From the NCBI RefSeq assembly GCF_034262375.1, contig NZ_CP139558.1:3782001-3846000 (forward strand): DNA of 64,000 nt, written 5' to 3'. The notes beneath the pieces are model-generated. The model was not told the DNA's origin. It saw only the letters and a list, made by a program, of their open reading frames with translations, and ran no database searches. This DNA is from Mucilaginibacter sabulilitoris (GTDB lineage: Bacteria; Bacteroidota; Bacteroidia; Sphingobacteriales; Sphingobacteriaceae). Shown one piece after another: positions 45,200 through 54,164 of the stretch. Position 1 is the first letter of the stretch, and each line of letters opens with the position of its first letter. Position numbers and translations under genes: made by a program.

Positions 45200-46057
45200 T
45201 TACTTTGCTTTATTGGGGTACTGGTCAAAAAAATCACTTTTTTCACCAATTGCTGTTCTGAGACACCTCATGATTTCCTCATGGAAGTCGGTACCCGCAG
45301 CATGCAGAGGATCGATAGCCTTTGCCAATAATGTTCGCAAGGTAAAAAGTTGCTCTCTGTTATATTTTTTAGAAGCTTTTACCAATTCCAGTTTCATCAG
45401 TTCTTCTTGCTGATTTTGTTTGGGATTAAAAATTTCATTTATATGGCTGCATTGATGGCAGACGCCTTCCTGATTGATTAGCGCACAACGATGCTCGAAA
45501 ATATCGGTCATAGTATTCCTGGCATTATTCAACAGGTGTTTTATCACGCCTTCCGTCTTTTCGAGAATCAAACTAATTTCCTTTACCTGAAAATCGTACA
45601 TGTTCTTTAAGATCAGCGCTACCTGGTTTTCTATGGGTAAGGTCTTTGAGATGCAGGTGAAACAGTAGTCGATATGCTCTTTCATTTCGTAAGCCCCGGC
45701 AGGCGAGGTATTGTGAACCATCCAAAAGACCTGCCTGATCTCCTCCGAACCTATAGCCAGATCTGCTGCCCGGTCCTGAGCATCCGCCTGCCATCTTTTT
45801 AGTTTCCGTAAATGATCGTAAGCGAGATTAGTGGCTATCTTAAATACCCAGGTTTTTAATGAAGAGTCCTGACCAAAAGTCGATATATTAGTAAATGCCT
45901 TAATAAAGCAATCATGGGTCAGATCTTCTACATCATTCCGATCGGTAAGTAAGCGATACAGGTAAGATTTCAGCTGATTTTGAAATTCGGCAAACAATAT
46001 CTGGAACGCATTGATATCGCCGGATATGGCTGATTTCAGGATGTCTTCTCTTTCCAT
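45200..46057 (-). CDS. ECF-type sigma-70 factor with long C-terminal extension
   Basis: A 285-residue sigma factor. Region 2 is at about residues 20-90 (NDVEDLTHDCFIKAFTNIST, TWVFKIATNLAYDHLRK) and region 4 at about 145-195 (IENQVALILKNMYDFQVKEI). A 95-residue C-terminal extension carries a cysteine/histidine cluster (HRCALINQEGVCHQCSHINE), suggesting metal or redox sensing. Typical ECF factors are about 190 residues. No anti-sigma gene is adjacent. The upstream SDR gene ends 66 bases before it, in the same orientation. Confidence 0.9.
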   Translation of the reverse strand: MEREDILKSAISGDINAFQILFAEFQNQLKSYLYRLLTDRNDVEDLTHDCFIKAFTNISTFGQDSSLKTWVFKIATNLAYDHLRKLKRWQADAQDRAADLAIGSEEIRQVFWMVHNTSPAGAYEMKEHIDYCFTCISKTLPIENQVALILKNMYDFQVKEISLILEKTEGVIKHLLNNARNTMTDIFEHRCALINQEGVCHQCSHINEIFNPKQNQQEELMKLELVKASKKYNREQLFTLRTLLAKAIDPLHAAGTDFHEEIMRCLRTAIGEKSDFFDQYPNKAK

Positions 46058-46123
46058 TTAGTTCGTTAACAGATAAAAATGAAAGTAGCAACCTTCCTCC
46101 GAAAGACTGCTACTGCTAATATA

Positions 46124-46927
46124 TTATAAAATGTTCAGCTTACCGCAGTCCACATCAACAATGTGACTGTTGAAAACTACCCCTGTTTCAGAGGCGAGGA
46201 AGGCCGCCGTTTCACCTGTTTGTTTCAATGTCGGGGTCGACTTTAATATGTCGAAGGCCTTGTATTGTGCAACCAATTGCTCCGGCGATATTCCATACTG
46301 TTTTGCAGCAGTATCTATCCAGCCGGAGATTCTTTTTGTTTCCATTATGGCCCCGGTACAAATACAGATGACCTTGATGCCATCCGCCCCCCATTCTGTG
46401 GCCATCACCCGTGTCATCCCTTCAACAGCGGCACTGGCGGCCGTAATACCTGCCAAATTGGGAAGTTTTGACCTGGATAACGCAGCCGTGAGCAATAAGA
46501 TTGTCCCTTCGGATTGAGTTTGCATCATATACTTCGCTGCCACCCTCGATGTAAGAAATTGTGAACCACATATCTTTTCCATCGGGGCCATAAATTGTTC
46601 GAAGGTAGCCACCGTTGTTGGCGGACGGCCACCCATCTCGCTGTAATCAATGCCAATGCCATTGAATACTATATCCAATTTCCCGTTCTCCGAGATGACT
46701 TTATTTAAAAAGTCGTCAATTTCGGTCTCATTCAATGCGTCCACTTTGACGGCTTCTGCGTGGCTACCATTCACGCTGATCTCTTGGGCCAGTGCTTTTA
46801 CGGCATCAAGGTTTCGGGCGGTGACATACACCTTAGCCCCGTGTTGGGAAAACGATCGCGCTACGGCACCCGCGATATCTCCGGATGCTGCAAATACTAC
46901 GGCTACTTTGTCTTTTAGATTTTGCAT
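46124..46927 (-). CDS. SDR-fold protein without the canonical YxxxK pair
   Basis: A 267-residue short-chain dehydrogenase-like protein. The nucleotide-binding stretch is VVFAASGDIAGAVARSFSQHG in place of TGGxxGIG. The NAG-like segment reads FNGIGIDYSEMGG. At the active site, where classical members have YxASKAAV, this one has GITAASAAVEGM, so both the Tyr and the Lys are missing. It may be a non-classical reductase or a binding protein. It lies just upstream of the ECF sigma gene, probably in one transcript. Confidence 0.85.
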   Translation of the reverse strand: MQNLKDKVAVVFAASGDIAGAVARSFSQHGAKVYVTARNLDAVKALAQEISVNGSHAEAVKVDALNETEIDDFLNKVISENGKLDIVFNGIGIDYSEMGGRPPTTVATFEQFMAPMEKICGSQFLTSRVAAKYMMQTQSEGTILLLTAALSRSKLPNLAGITAASAAVEGMTRVMATEWGADGIKVICICTGAIMETKRISGWIDTAAKQYGISPEQLVAQYKAFDILKSTPTLKQTGETAAFLASETGVVFNSHIVDVDCGKLNIL

Positions 46928-47224
46928 TTTGTTTAAAGTTTATCTTTTGACGATTTAGCCTGGCAAAACGGTCTGTTTTTTTTAAAAAAAAAAGAAAAGA
47001 TATTTTATAACAAATTGACCATCATATGCTCGCCTATGAAATTTATCGAAGTTTCTTCCGTTGTTTTTTTGATTGACGATTGATTTTATTCGCCGTAGCC
47101 CGCTTCGGCGGGCAAAGATGGAGTGAGAGCAAATACTTTTTATCTTATCCCACAATTATTCCCCTTGATCCGTGAATGGTTCTCTATTAGCCTACCTGTA
47201 ATAGATTTTAGGTGTTATTAAACA
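46928..47224. other. Intergenic gap with a UUCG hairpin
   Basis: Contains a GCCCGC-TTCG-GCGGGC hairpin (47098-47113; 6-bp stem, stable UUCG loop) without a T-run. It may be a repeat unit or RNA stabiliser. Nothing else was recognised. Confidence 0.45.
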
Positions 47225-47257
47225 AAAAAATCCGTGTATGTACTACACAGATTTTTT
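47225..47257 (-). terminator. Terminator of the tRNA-Ser gene
   Basis: AAAAAATC (47225-47232) pairs with GATTTTTT (47250-47257), with inner GTGTA/TACAC pairing, one mismatch and a 5-base loop. The T-run follows in the minus-strand sense. Confidence 0.8.
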
Positions 47258-47281
47258 AAGTGTTCTAAAATTTCCTTAAGC

Positions 47282-47367
47282 GGAGAGCTAGGGATTCGAA
47301 CCCCAGGAACCTTTCACAGTTCAACAGTTTTCAAGACTGCCGCAATCGACCACTCTGCCAGCTCTCC
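47282..47367 (-). tRNA. tRNA-Ser (anticodon UGA)
   Basis: On the minus strand the 86-base gene begins GGAGAGCTGGCAGAGTGG and ends CTAGCTCTCC, closing a 7-bp acceptor stem. The anticodon loop is CTTGAAA with anticodon TGA. A long variable arm follows, as required for serine tRNAs, then the T-arm GGGGTTCGAATCCC. CCA is not encoded. It carries its own promoter and terminator. Confidence 0.95.
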
Positions 47368-47372
47368 GGCGA

Positions 47373-47403
47373 CAAAAGTACAAATCCGGACTGAATTACC
47401 AAA
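47373..47403 (-). promoter_or_regulatory. Promoter of the tRNA-Ser gene
   Basis: On the minus strand TTTG (47400-47403), 19 bases, then TACTTTTG (47373-47380). This is an exact match to the Bacteroidota primary-sigma promoter TTTG-N19-TAnnTTTG. It ends five bases before the tRNA. Confidence 0.8.
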
Positions 47404-47465
47404 TCTGTTTACCGTTTTTTTTCAATTATTTAATATTGGTTGATAAGTGTTTGATATCCAATTTC

Positions 47466-48458
47466 TTAATTTTTGGAAGTGTCTGTTTTTTTGCTTCTGA
47501 AGCTGTTATAACGGGGTTTTACTATCCGTATATTGCGTTTTGAAAGCTCAATACTGGCGTTTAATTCAAAACCGATGAGCAAAATTAGCGAGTTCAGGTA
47601 CATCCAAATCATCACAACTATTAATGTTCCGATAGAGCCGTAAACTTTATTATAAGAGGAGAAATTATTGATATAATAAGAAAAACCTATCGAGGTTAAC
47701 ACTGCAAGCCCGGTTGCTAAAATTGATCCGGGATTAATAAACTTCCAGCGTTTTTTATGCGCCGGACCGTAACGGTATAAAACAGATATGGTGGCAAAAA
47801 ATATAATGATAATAACAAGCCAGCTAACAATCCATCGAAATAATAATATACAGTAATACCAAAAGAGGTTCCGGCTTGCGAAATGGTGCTTTATAAAGCT
47901 TATAAGGCCTTGTCCGGCCACCAGTATGCCTATGGCTATCACAAGTGCAAAGCTGATAGCTACTGTGAGCGCAAGGGCTACACCGCGTTTTTTTAACCAG
48001 CTTCGCCTATCAGTTATAAGCGATGATTTATTAAACGCCTTCATCAGGTTAATAACGCCATTGGTGGCAAAATACACGGTTAATAAAAAACCAAATGATA
48101 GTAATTTACTGTTTTGGTTTTTGATAATATCTATAATGGTATCGCTAAACGCCTGGTAGGCATTTGTAGGCATTATGTTTTTAAGTACCCGTAATAGTTC
48201 GCCCTGAAAGTCAGTTATTGGAATATAGGGGATGAGCGTGCATAAAAATATAGTGGCAGGAAAAATAGCCAGCATAAAACTATAAGCCAGTGACGAGGCC
48301 CGGTTTACCAGTGAACTGTTACTTATTTCCTTAATAAAAAAGTCAATAACGGTATACAGGGGCAAGGGGCGAAAACCCGGAAGTATGATGTATCTTGTCC
48401 AGTCAATAAGGTATCGGTAAAAAGCAAACCGGAGTAAAAAATGATGCAGCCATTTCAT
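47466..48458 (-). CDS. YihY/BrkB-family inner-membrane protein
   Basis: A 330-residue membrane protein with about six transmembrane helices. Family features are SLAYSFMLAIFPATIFLCTL near residue 60, NGVINLMKAFNK near 130 and GSIGTLIVVMIWMYLNSLIL near 280. These proteins are unrelated to RNase BN activity despite old naming; their function is unknown. It is the last gene of the minus-strand envelope operon, 15 bases after the thioesterase stop. Confidence 0.92.
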   Translation of the reverse strand: MKWLHHFLLRFAFYRYLIDWTRYIILPGFRPLPLYTVIDFFIKEISNSSLVNRASSLAYSFMLAIFPATIFLCTLIPYIPITDFQGELLRVLKNIMPTNAYQAFSDTIIDIIKNQNSKLLSFGFLLTVYFATNGVINLMKAFNKSSLITDRRSWLKKRGVALALTVAISFALVIAIGILVAGQGLISFIKHHFASRNLFWYYCILLFRWIVSWLVIIIIFFATISVLYRYGPAHKKRWKFINPGSILATGLAVLTSIGFSYYINNFSSYNKVYGSIGTLIVVMIWMYLNSLILLIGFELNASIELSKRNIRIVKPRYNSFRSKKTDTSKN

Positions 48459-48473
48459 TTAGGCCAAAATTAC

Positions 48474-48878
48474 TCAAAAAAATGGTACCAATTTATCAAT
48501 GAAATCCTGAGGGGGCAGGCATGGACGGTTAGTTTTCATATTGATGAAAACAAGCAGCGTTTCACCCTGGTTTATGAGTTCGGCTTTTTCGTTAAAAAGT
48601 TCATACCTGAAATGGATACGAATGCCGGGCATCCTGTCCATAATTACCTTAACGCTGATCTCCTCATCGTACAATGCCGGTTTCAGGTATTTACATTTTA
48701 GTTCAAGTACAGGCATCATGATGCCCGATTGCTCCATGCCGCTATAAGTTAGGCCTAAACTTCTAAGCATTTCGACGCGGCCCACTTCATAAAATTCGGC
48801 ATAATTGCCGTAGTACATATAACCCATCTGGTCGGTTTCTCCGTACCGCACCCGTATCTTTGTGGTATGCTCAAACAT
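48474..48878 (-). CDS. Acyl-CoA thioesterase, hot-dog fold (4HBT/YbgC type)
   Basis: A 134-residue cytoplasmic thioesterase. The catalytic Asp/Tyr region is VRYGETDQMGYMYYGNYAEF near residues 10-29. The rest (INQGETLLVFINMKTNRP) fits the 4HBT fold. The start codon shares one base with the MltG stop (TAATG), implying translational coupling. A second hot-dog thioesterase lies at 54165. Confidence 0.93.
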   Translation of the reverse strand: MFEHTTKIRVRYGETDQMGYMYYGNYAEFYEVGRVEMLRSLGLTYSGMEQSGIMMPVLELKCKYLKPALYDEEISVKVIMDRMPGIRIHFRYELFNEKAELINQGETLLVFINMKTNRPCLPPQDFIDKLVPFF

Positions 48879-49933
48879 TATCGCTTAATGTTTCTTTCGT
48901 TAAGGACCTGCTGAAATTTATGAGCGTTCACCAAATGATCGGCTACGTTGGTCGCAAAGGCATGATAGCCGGAGAAATCTGCCTTTGCACACATATATAG
49001 GTATTCGTTTTTTTGATAGTTCAATACAGCCTTTACCGCATTTACCGACGGCATCATGATAGGGCCAGGAGGCAAACCGGTATGCAAATAAGTATTATAC
49101 GGCGAATTGTATGACAGATAACGGTTTAAAACCCTTTTAATGGTAAAATCATTCAGCGCGAAAATCACGGTTGGATCCGCGTCCAGTTTCATGCCTTTTT
49201 TGAGGCGGTTAAGGTATAAACCGGCGACTATCGGCATTTCATCGTCGTGCAAGGCTTCGGCATCAACTATCGAGGCTAAAACAGATACTTCCTGTGGGGT
49301 GAGGTTTATGGCTGCCGCCTGTTGTTTACGCTCCGGTGTCCAGAATTTTTCATAATTCTTATACATCTTCTCAAAAAACTTATCGGGAGATGTATTCCAG
49401 TACAACTGGTAGGAGTTGGGCATAAACATGGTGTACACATTGTCAGTAGTAAAACCATATTTGGCCACAAAACTTGCCGAATCGAGCAGGTTAATCAGAG
49501 ATGTTGAATCGGGTTCTATTTTTTTGGAGATAAATCCAGCAAATTGTTCTTTTTGCCTTAAACCATGAAATTCAAGTGTAACCGGTTCCTGCGTGCCGGA
49601 AGCCAGCATGTTAATAAACTTACGGTTGCCCATACCTTCGAGCAGGCGGTACTTACCAGGTTTTACCCGTTTGGTGTAATTCATATTACCCGCAGCCCAG
49701 TTAAACGATGCGGTATCTTTAACCATTTCCTGTTGCTTTATGGTTTTCAATACCTCATCATAGGTGGCTCCAGTATGTATATATAGATATTGCTGTTTGC
49801 CGGTAACATTGGGGCCAAAGTATTTGAAATAATAATTTGCCGCGGTAAAGCCCAGCAATACAATAATAACGAGCACCAGGGCTATGATGAATTTTTTTAA
49901 TATACCCTTTGACGGTGCCTTTTGTTCAGTCAT
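48878..49933 (-). CDS. mltG: Endolytic murein transglycosylase MltG
   Basis: A 351-residue YceG-family enzyme that cleaves nascent peptidoglycan strands. A single N-terminal transmembrane helix (FIIALVLVIIVLLGFTAANY) anchors it. The catalytic block is around ASIVDAEALHDDEMPIVAGL, with Glu of VDAEAL as the expected acid, and the domain continues YLNRLKKGMKLDADPTV and LPPGPIMMPS. Length is normal. It is translationally coupled to the thioesterase and lies 21 bases after the rhodanese gene. Confidence 0.95.
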   Translation of the reverse strand: MTEQKAPSKGILKKFIIALVLVIIVLLGFTAANYYFKYFGPNVTGKQQYLYIHTGATYDEVLKTIKQQEMVKDTASFNWAAGNMNYTKRVKPGKYRLLEGMGNRKFINMLASGTQEPVTLEFHGLRQKEQFAGFISKKIEPDSTSLINLLDSASFVAKYGFTTDNVYTMFMPNSYQLYWNTSPDKFFEKMYKNYEKFWTPERKQQAAAINLTPQEVSVLASIVDAEALHDDEMPIVAGLYLNRLKKGMKLDADPTVIFALNDFTIKRVLNRYLSYNSPYNTYLHTGLPPGPIMMPSVNAVKAVLNYQKNEYLYMCAKADFSGYHAFATNVADHLVNAHKFQQVLNERNIKR

Positions 49934-49954
49934 GATAAATACAATGTTTAAAGA

Positions 49955-50257
49955 TTATTTTAATTTCCGGAGCGCTAATAATCCACCGGTTAAATTTTTA
50001 ACATTTTGATAACCATTTTGCAGCAATATAGTTTGAGCGGTTTCGCTCCTTAAACCAACCTTGCAGATAACGATGATCTCATCTGTTTTGTTATACCCCA
50101 ATTCATTTATGCTTTGTTCAAGTTTGCGCAATGGGATATTATTACCGCCTATGTTATAGGTATGGTATTCCATAATTTCCCTTACATCAAGCACGTTTAA
50201 ATGCTCGCCGTTATTTATGCGGGTAAGCAGTTCGGTTGCAATAATTTGCCGGGGCAT
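49955..50257 (-). CDS. Rhodanese-domain protein
   Basis: A 100-residue single rhodanese domain. The active-site Cys is in VICKVGLRSETAQ near residue 65, and the domain begins NVLDVREIMEYHTYNI. It is cytoplasmic and probably a sulfur carrier. Its start overlaps the PASTA gene end by 47 bases. Confidence 0.92.
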   Translation of the reverse strand: MPRQIIATELLTRINNGEHLNVLDVREIMEYHTYNIGGNNIPLRKLEQSINELGYNKTDEIIVICKVGLRSETAQTILLQNGYQNVKNLTGGLLALRKLK

Positions 50258-51044
50258 CTGTTTTAGGGAGTTCTGTTTTAGTGCCTTGGGTAACTGTAAT
50301 GTTTATGCGCGTACCAATGCTGGTTTTGCTTAACGAATCAGTTTTCATAGGAAATTGTGCTACCACAACCACATTGGTTGAGTCGGTAATAGAGCCCTGA
50401 TAGGTTATTGTACCAATAGTTAACCCCGATCCTTTAATGGCAAAACGGGCGGCATCCAGGTCAAGGTTTACCAGTTCCGGAATGTCAACTTCGCTGGCAC
50501 CTTCGCCGTCGCCCAAAACCAGGTCAATGCGCGATCCTTTAGGTATCTTGGTGCCTGCTTTAATTACCTGTCCGCCAAAACGCACTTCCAGGATACGGTC
50601 ACGGGCAATATCTGAGCGATAGGTGGTATCACCAACTTTTAAGCCATAGTTTGACAGTGTTGCAATAGCCTCGCGGTAACTGCTCTGATCCAGATCAGGA
50701 AGTGAAATATTAGGAGCCTGTAAAGTAACCATGGTTAAGTAAACAACCCGGCCTTCTTTTACATTAGTACCCGCATCGGGATCTTGCTCTACAATAGTGC
50801 CAGGCGCCACATCCTGCACGTAAACCGAATCAATTTTATAGTCAAAACCCTGTTCTTTTAAAGTGGCGGTAGCCCTGTCAACAGATTGCCCTTTTAATTT
50901 TGGCACCGGTATGCCTGAGCCATGATGGGTATAATATCCAAGACTGTAAAAGGCTATTAAAACAACAGCTATTACTGTGATAATAGCCATGATGATGTTA
51001 TTGCGAAATGATTTTGTTTTTAAGTAAGCCCCAAATTTGCTCAT
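50211..51044 (-). CDS. PASTA-domain membrane protein
   Basis: A 277-residue protein with an N-terminal transmembrane helix (IIMAIITVIAVVLIAFYSLG) and three PASTA repeats: about 45-110 (PVPKLKGQSVDRATATLKEQ), 115-185 (LPDLDQSSYREAIATLSNYG) and 188-260 (IPELVNLDLDAARFAIKGSG). PASTA domains bind muropeptides or penicillin-binding proteins; no kinase domain is attached. First gene of the envelope operon, divergent from ddl. The end overlaps the rhodanese start by 47 bases. Confidence 0.93.
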   Translation of the reverse strand: MSKFGAYLKTKSFRNNIIMAIITVIAVVLIAFYSLGYYTHHGSGIPVPKLKGQSVDRATATLKEQGFDYKIDSVYVQDVAPGTIVEQDPDAGTNVKEGRVVYLTMVTLQAPNISLPDLDQSSYREAIATLSNYGLKVGDTTYRSDIARDRILEVRFGGQVIKAGTKIPKGSRIDLVLGDGEGASEVDIPELVNLDLDAARFAIKGSGLTIGTITYQGSITDSTNVVVVAQFPMKTDSLSKTSIGTRINITVTQGTKTELPKTDAPANYCNRTAYPHK

Positions 51045-51248
51045 CGGTAATAGTAAGGATAATTACAGTCAAAATATGTATCAAACATACTGATAATTTC
51101 GGATTTCGGAATTTTGATTTCCGAATTTTGATGGTATGCCTGCGATATTAAACACTTTTATCCTTAATTTCGAAATCGAAAATTGGAAGCTTACGATACC
51201 GATAAAAACGAATTATTAAATCCTGAAATCAAACATCCGACACCTCGA

Positions 51249-52229
51249 ATGAAAAAAAATATAGCCCTTTTAGCCGGCGGTTTTACCGGCGAGTATGAAG
51301 TATCTGTAAACAGCGCTAAAAATATTGCCGATAACTTGCCTGCAGATAAGTACACAGTTTACACCATATTTATTAACCGCGACAAGTGGTTTCATGAAGC
51401 TGCCGGCGAATTGGTTGATGTTGACAAAAATGATTTTACGATAACCCTTAACGGCGGAAAAATAAAATTTGATTTTGCCTTTATCACCGTGCACGGTACC
51501 CCCGGCGAGGATGGTAAACTACAGGGGTATTTTGATATGCTGGGCATACCTTATAATACTTGTGATGCTACTACATCGGCTATTACCATGAATAAGGCTT
51601 ACACCAAAGCTTTGGTAAATGGTATTCACGGGTTGCATACCGCCCATTCCATGCGTCTGTTTGAAAAAGATATGCACGATGTGGCTATTATTGCGGCTAC
51701 GTTGAAATTTCCCTTGTTCATTAAACCCAATAATGGTGGCAGCAGCGTGGGTATGAGTAAGGTTTATAACGTTGCCGGGCTGCCCGACGCATTAAAAAAA
51801 GCATTCCATGAAGATGAGCAAATACTGGTTGAGGAATTTATAAAAGGCCGGGAGTTTAGCATAGGCATAGCGAGGCTGCATGGTAAAATAACCGTTTTGC
51901 CAGCCACAGAAATTATCAGCTCTAAGGATTTTTTCGATTACGAAGCTAAATACACTCCCGGCGTAACGAAAGAAGTAACTCCGGCTGACCTGTCGCCTGC
52001 GCAAAACGAACAGATAGCAAATATTGTGACCGAGATTTATACCCGGCTTAACTGTAAAGGGATGGTAAGGATAGATTTTATTTTGCTGGAGGGCAGTAAC
52101 GATTTTTACTTTATTGAGGTTAATACCACACCGGGCCAATCGGCTAATAGTTTGATACCGCAGCAGGTTAGGGCAGCGGGTATGAATGTGGGCGAGTTTT
52201 ACAGTGCCCTGATAGAGGGGGCATTATAA
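51249..52229 (+). CDS. ddl: D-alanine--D-alanine ligase
   Basis: Joins two D-Ala for peptidoglycan precursors. The 326-residue product starts at 51249 (MKKNIALLAGGFTGEYEVS), which matches the family N-terminus; the 22 upstream codons do not. ATP-grasp features are KPNNGGSSVGMSKV near 160, LVEEFIKGREFSIGIARL near 200 and the metal-binding end FYFIEVNTTPGQSANSLIPQ. Divergent from the PASTA gene, so both strands here serve cell-wall synthesis. A hairpin terminator follows. Confidence 0.95.
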   Translation: MKKNIALLAGGFTGEYEVSVNSAKNIADNLPADKYTVYTIFINRDKWFHEAAGELVDVDKNDFTITLNGGKIKFDFAFITVHGTPGEDGKLQGYFDMLGIPYNTCDATTSAITMNKAYTKALVNGIHGLHTAHSMRLFEKDMHDVAIIAATLKFPLFIKPNNGGSSVGMSKVYNVAGLPDALKKAFHEDEQILVEEFIKGREFSIGIARLHGKITVLPATEIISSKDFFDYEAKYTPGVTKEVTPADLSPAQNEQIANIVTEIYTRLNCKGMVRIDFILLEGSNDFYFIEVNTTPGQSANSLIPQQVRAAGMNVGEFYSALIEGAL

Positions 52230-52244
52230 TATGAATTGATACAT

Positions 52245-52275
52245 AATAAGAGACGCATGTAATGCGGCTCTTATT
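52245..52275 (+). terminator. Hairpin after ddl
   Basis: AATAAGAG (52245-52252) and CTCTTATT (52268-52275) pair, with inner CGCAT/ATGCG after one mismatch and a 3-base loop. There is no long T-run. Confidence 0.65.
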
Positions 52276-52333
52276 CAAACAACATTTTGCAAATAATATG
52301 TAACAGCATAATCCTTTCAGCATCAAATTATCA

Positions 52334-52969
52334 ATGTTACAATTTGTAAAATTCAAAAAACTATATGGCGGTTTCCCGGCGCTCAAAGTTGATGAACTAT
52401 CTATAAGTCCCGGTATTTACTGGATAAAAGGGGTGAACGGCTCTGGTAAGAGTACTTTACTAAAATCGATTGCCGGTATTTTATCATTTGAGGGCGATAT
52501 TTTGCTTGATAACAGCATCAGCATAAAGAAGCAACCCGTAGCTTACCGTAAGCTGGTGAACTTTGCCGAGGCCGAGCCACTGTTTCCTGAATTTTTAACC
52601 GGTAAGGAACTGATAGCTTTGTTTGCCCAGGCCAAAGATGCACCCGAGGGGCAGGAACAGCATTATATTGACACCATGCAAATGCAGGCCTTTGTAAACC
52701 GGCCGGTAGGCACTTATTCCAGCGGAATGCTCAAAAAGCTGTCGCTTGTACTGGCTTTTATGGGCAGGCCTAAACTTATCCTGCTCGACGAGCCTTTGAT
52801 TATCATTGATACCGCTTCGCTAAAAATATTGAACACCTGGATAGCCGAACGGCATAATCAGGAAGGTACAAGCTTTCTGTTATCATCACACCAAGCGCTG
52901 GAACATGCTGAGTTGCCCATAGCCCGCGAACTGATGGTTGAGGAACAAACCCTGAAATTTATAGCCTGA
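52334..52969 (+). CDS. ABC transporter ATP-binding protein
   Basis: A 211-residue ATPase. Walker A GVNGSGKSTLLKSI is near residue 35, the signature loop is YSSGMLKKLSLV (LSGGQ in most members), and Walker B is LILLDEPLIIID. Its stop shares one base with the start of the membrane gene (TGATG), so the two form a transporter. Substrate unknown. Confidence 0.93.
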   Translation: MLQFVKFKKLYGGFPALKVDELSISPGIYWIKGVNGSGKSTLLKSIAGILSFEGDILLDNSISIKKQPVAYRKLVNFAEAEPLFPEFLTGKELIALFAQAKDAPEGQEQHYIDTMQMQAFVNRPVGTYSSGMLKKLSLVLAFMGRPKLILLDEPLIIIDTASLKILNTWIAERHNQEGTSFLLSSHQALEHAELPIARELMVEEQTLKFIA

Positions 52970-54078
52970 TGCAGCAACCGCTTACCAAAGTATTGATCAA
53001 AGTATTTGTCCGCGGGTTTTATCAAGTACACGCGGCTATATTGCTGTTCGTATTTTTCATAATGGTGGGCGCCGTGCCTGGTAATATGCTTATTCCTTAT
53101 CATAAATCATTAATGCTAAGCATGGCGAGCAGCCCCATCATGTTATTGCTCGTGACCGGGGTTTGGCTTTTGTATATATTTAAAAGCTGGCATTATGTTA
53201 CAGGTCAGATTTTTGCGCCCGATAAGCAGTTTTTATTTTACAGCAGTGCCGCGCTAAGCCTGCAGCAACAACGCAAAAGTTGGCAATATACCCAGGCTGT
53301 TATTTTATTACCTGTTGTTATTTATGCCCTGCTGGCCGTAGCAGTAGGGGTGGCGCATCATTATTATTTACTACCCATTCTTATCGTGGTATTTTTGGCT
53401 GTCATGATCTGGTGCAGTGCTATTTTATACACAACTGTGGTAAACCGCTTGGTTGATGGCAGTAACCAATCGCTGTTGTTAAAGCTGAGCAGTAAGTGGC
53501 GTAAACCTTATTTTAGCTTATATATCTATCATATTTTTGATAGCAAGAAAGTTCCTTACTGTATTACCAAAGGTTTATCGTGGTTAATTATAAGCGGTGT
53601 GTTTTATTTATTTGCCGATGTAAAAACCGATACACGAGTGGCAGGCATAGCCATACTCGCAGTTATTACAGCACACGTGGTATTAATATTTGAAACTCGC
53701 CGCTTTGAGGAAACCCGGCTTGGCTTTTCCCGCAATTTGCCGTACAGCAGGTTCAGGTTGTTTTTGAATTTTGTTGGTGTTTACTTTTTTTTGCTGCTGC
53801 CCGAAAGTGTATGGCTATTCAGCAGGTTTCAACCGGTAATGGCTTTACAACTGTTACTGGCGGGGTTAAGCATTGCCATGTTATTCCACACCCTGCTGTA
53901 TTGGTTTGGTCTTAATATGGATAAATACCTGCAATGGATACTCGGCCTTTTTATTTTGCTGTTCTGGATCATCATGTTTCACCTGCTGTGGTTACTAATT
54001 CCACTGAGCTTTATAACTGCTTACCTGTTTTTCTACAATAATTATTACAGGTATGAGGATGTAGTGGGTAGTGGGTAA
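52969..54078 (+). CDS. Membrane subunit of the adjacent ABC transporter (369 aa)
   Basis: Polytopic membrane protein with about ten hydrophobic segments and no periplasmic domain. I do not recognise a named permease family. Translational overlap with the ATPase gene assigns it as the permease. Export is more likely than import because there is no binding-protein gene. Confidence 0.85.
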   Translation: MQQPLTKVLIKVFVRGFYQVHAAILLFVFFIMVGAVPGNMLIPYHKSLMLSMASSPIMLLLVTGVWLLYIFKSWHYVTGQIFAPDKQFLFYSSAALSLQQQRKSWQYTQAVILLPVVIYALLAVAVGVAHHYYLLPILIVVFLAVMIWCSAILYTTVVNRLVDGSNQSLLLKLSSKWRKPYFSLYIYHIFDSKKVPYCITKGLSWLIISGVFYLFADVKTDTRVAGIAILAVITAHVVLIFETRRFEETRLGFSRNLPYSRFRLFLNFVGVYFFLLLPESVWLFSRFQPVMALQLLLAGLSIAMLFHTLLYWFGLNMDKYLQWILGLFILLFWIIMFHLLWLLIPLSFITAYLFFYNNYYRYEDVVGSG

Positions 54079-54126
54079 AATTGGAAAACAAGTTAGTCAA
54101 AATCCCGGTAATCCCTTAATCTGATG

Positions 54127-54160
54127 AATCTTGGTTCAGAAAAATAAATCTTGGTTCAGA
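54127..54160. repeat. Short tandem direct repeat
   Basis: AATCTTGGTTCAGA occurs exactly at 54127-54140 and 54147-54160, period 20 bases, between two convergent genes. Confidence 0.6.
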
Positions 54161-54164
54161 CTAC

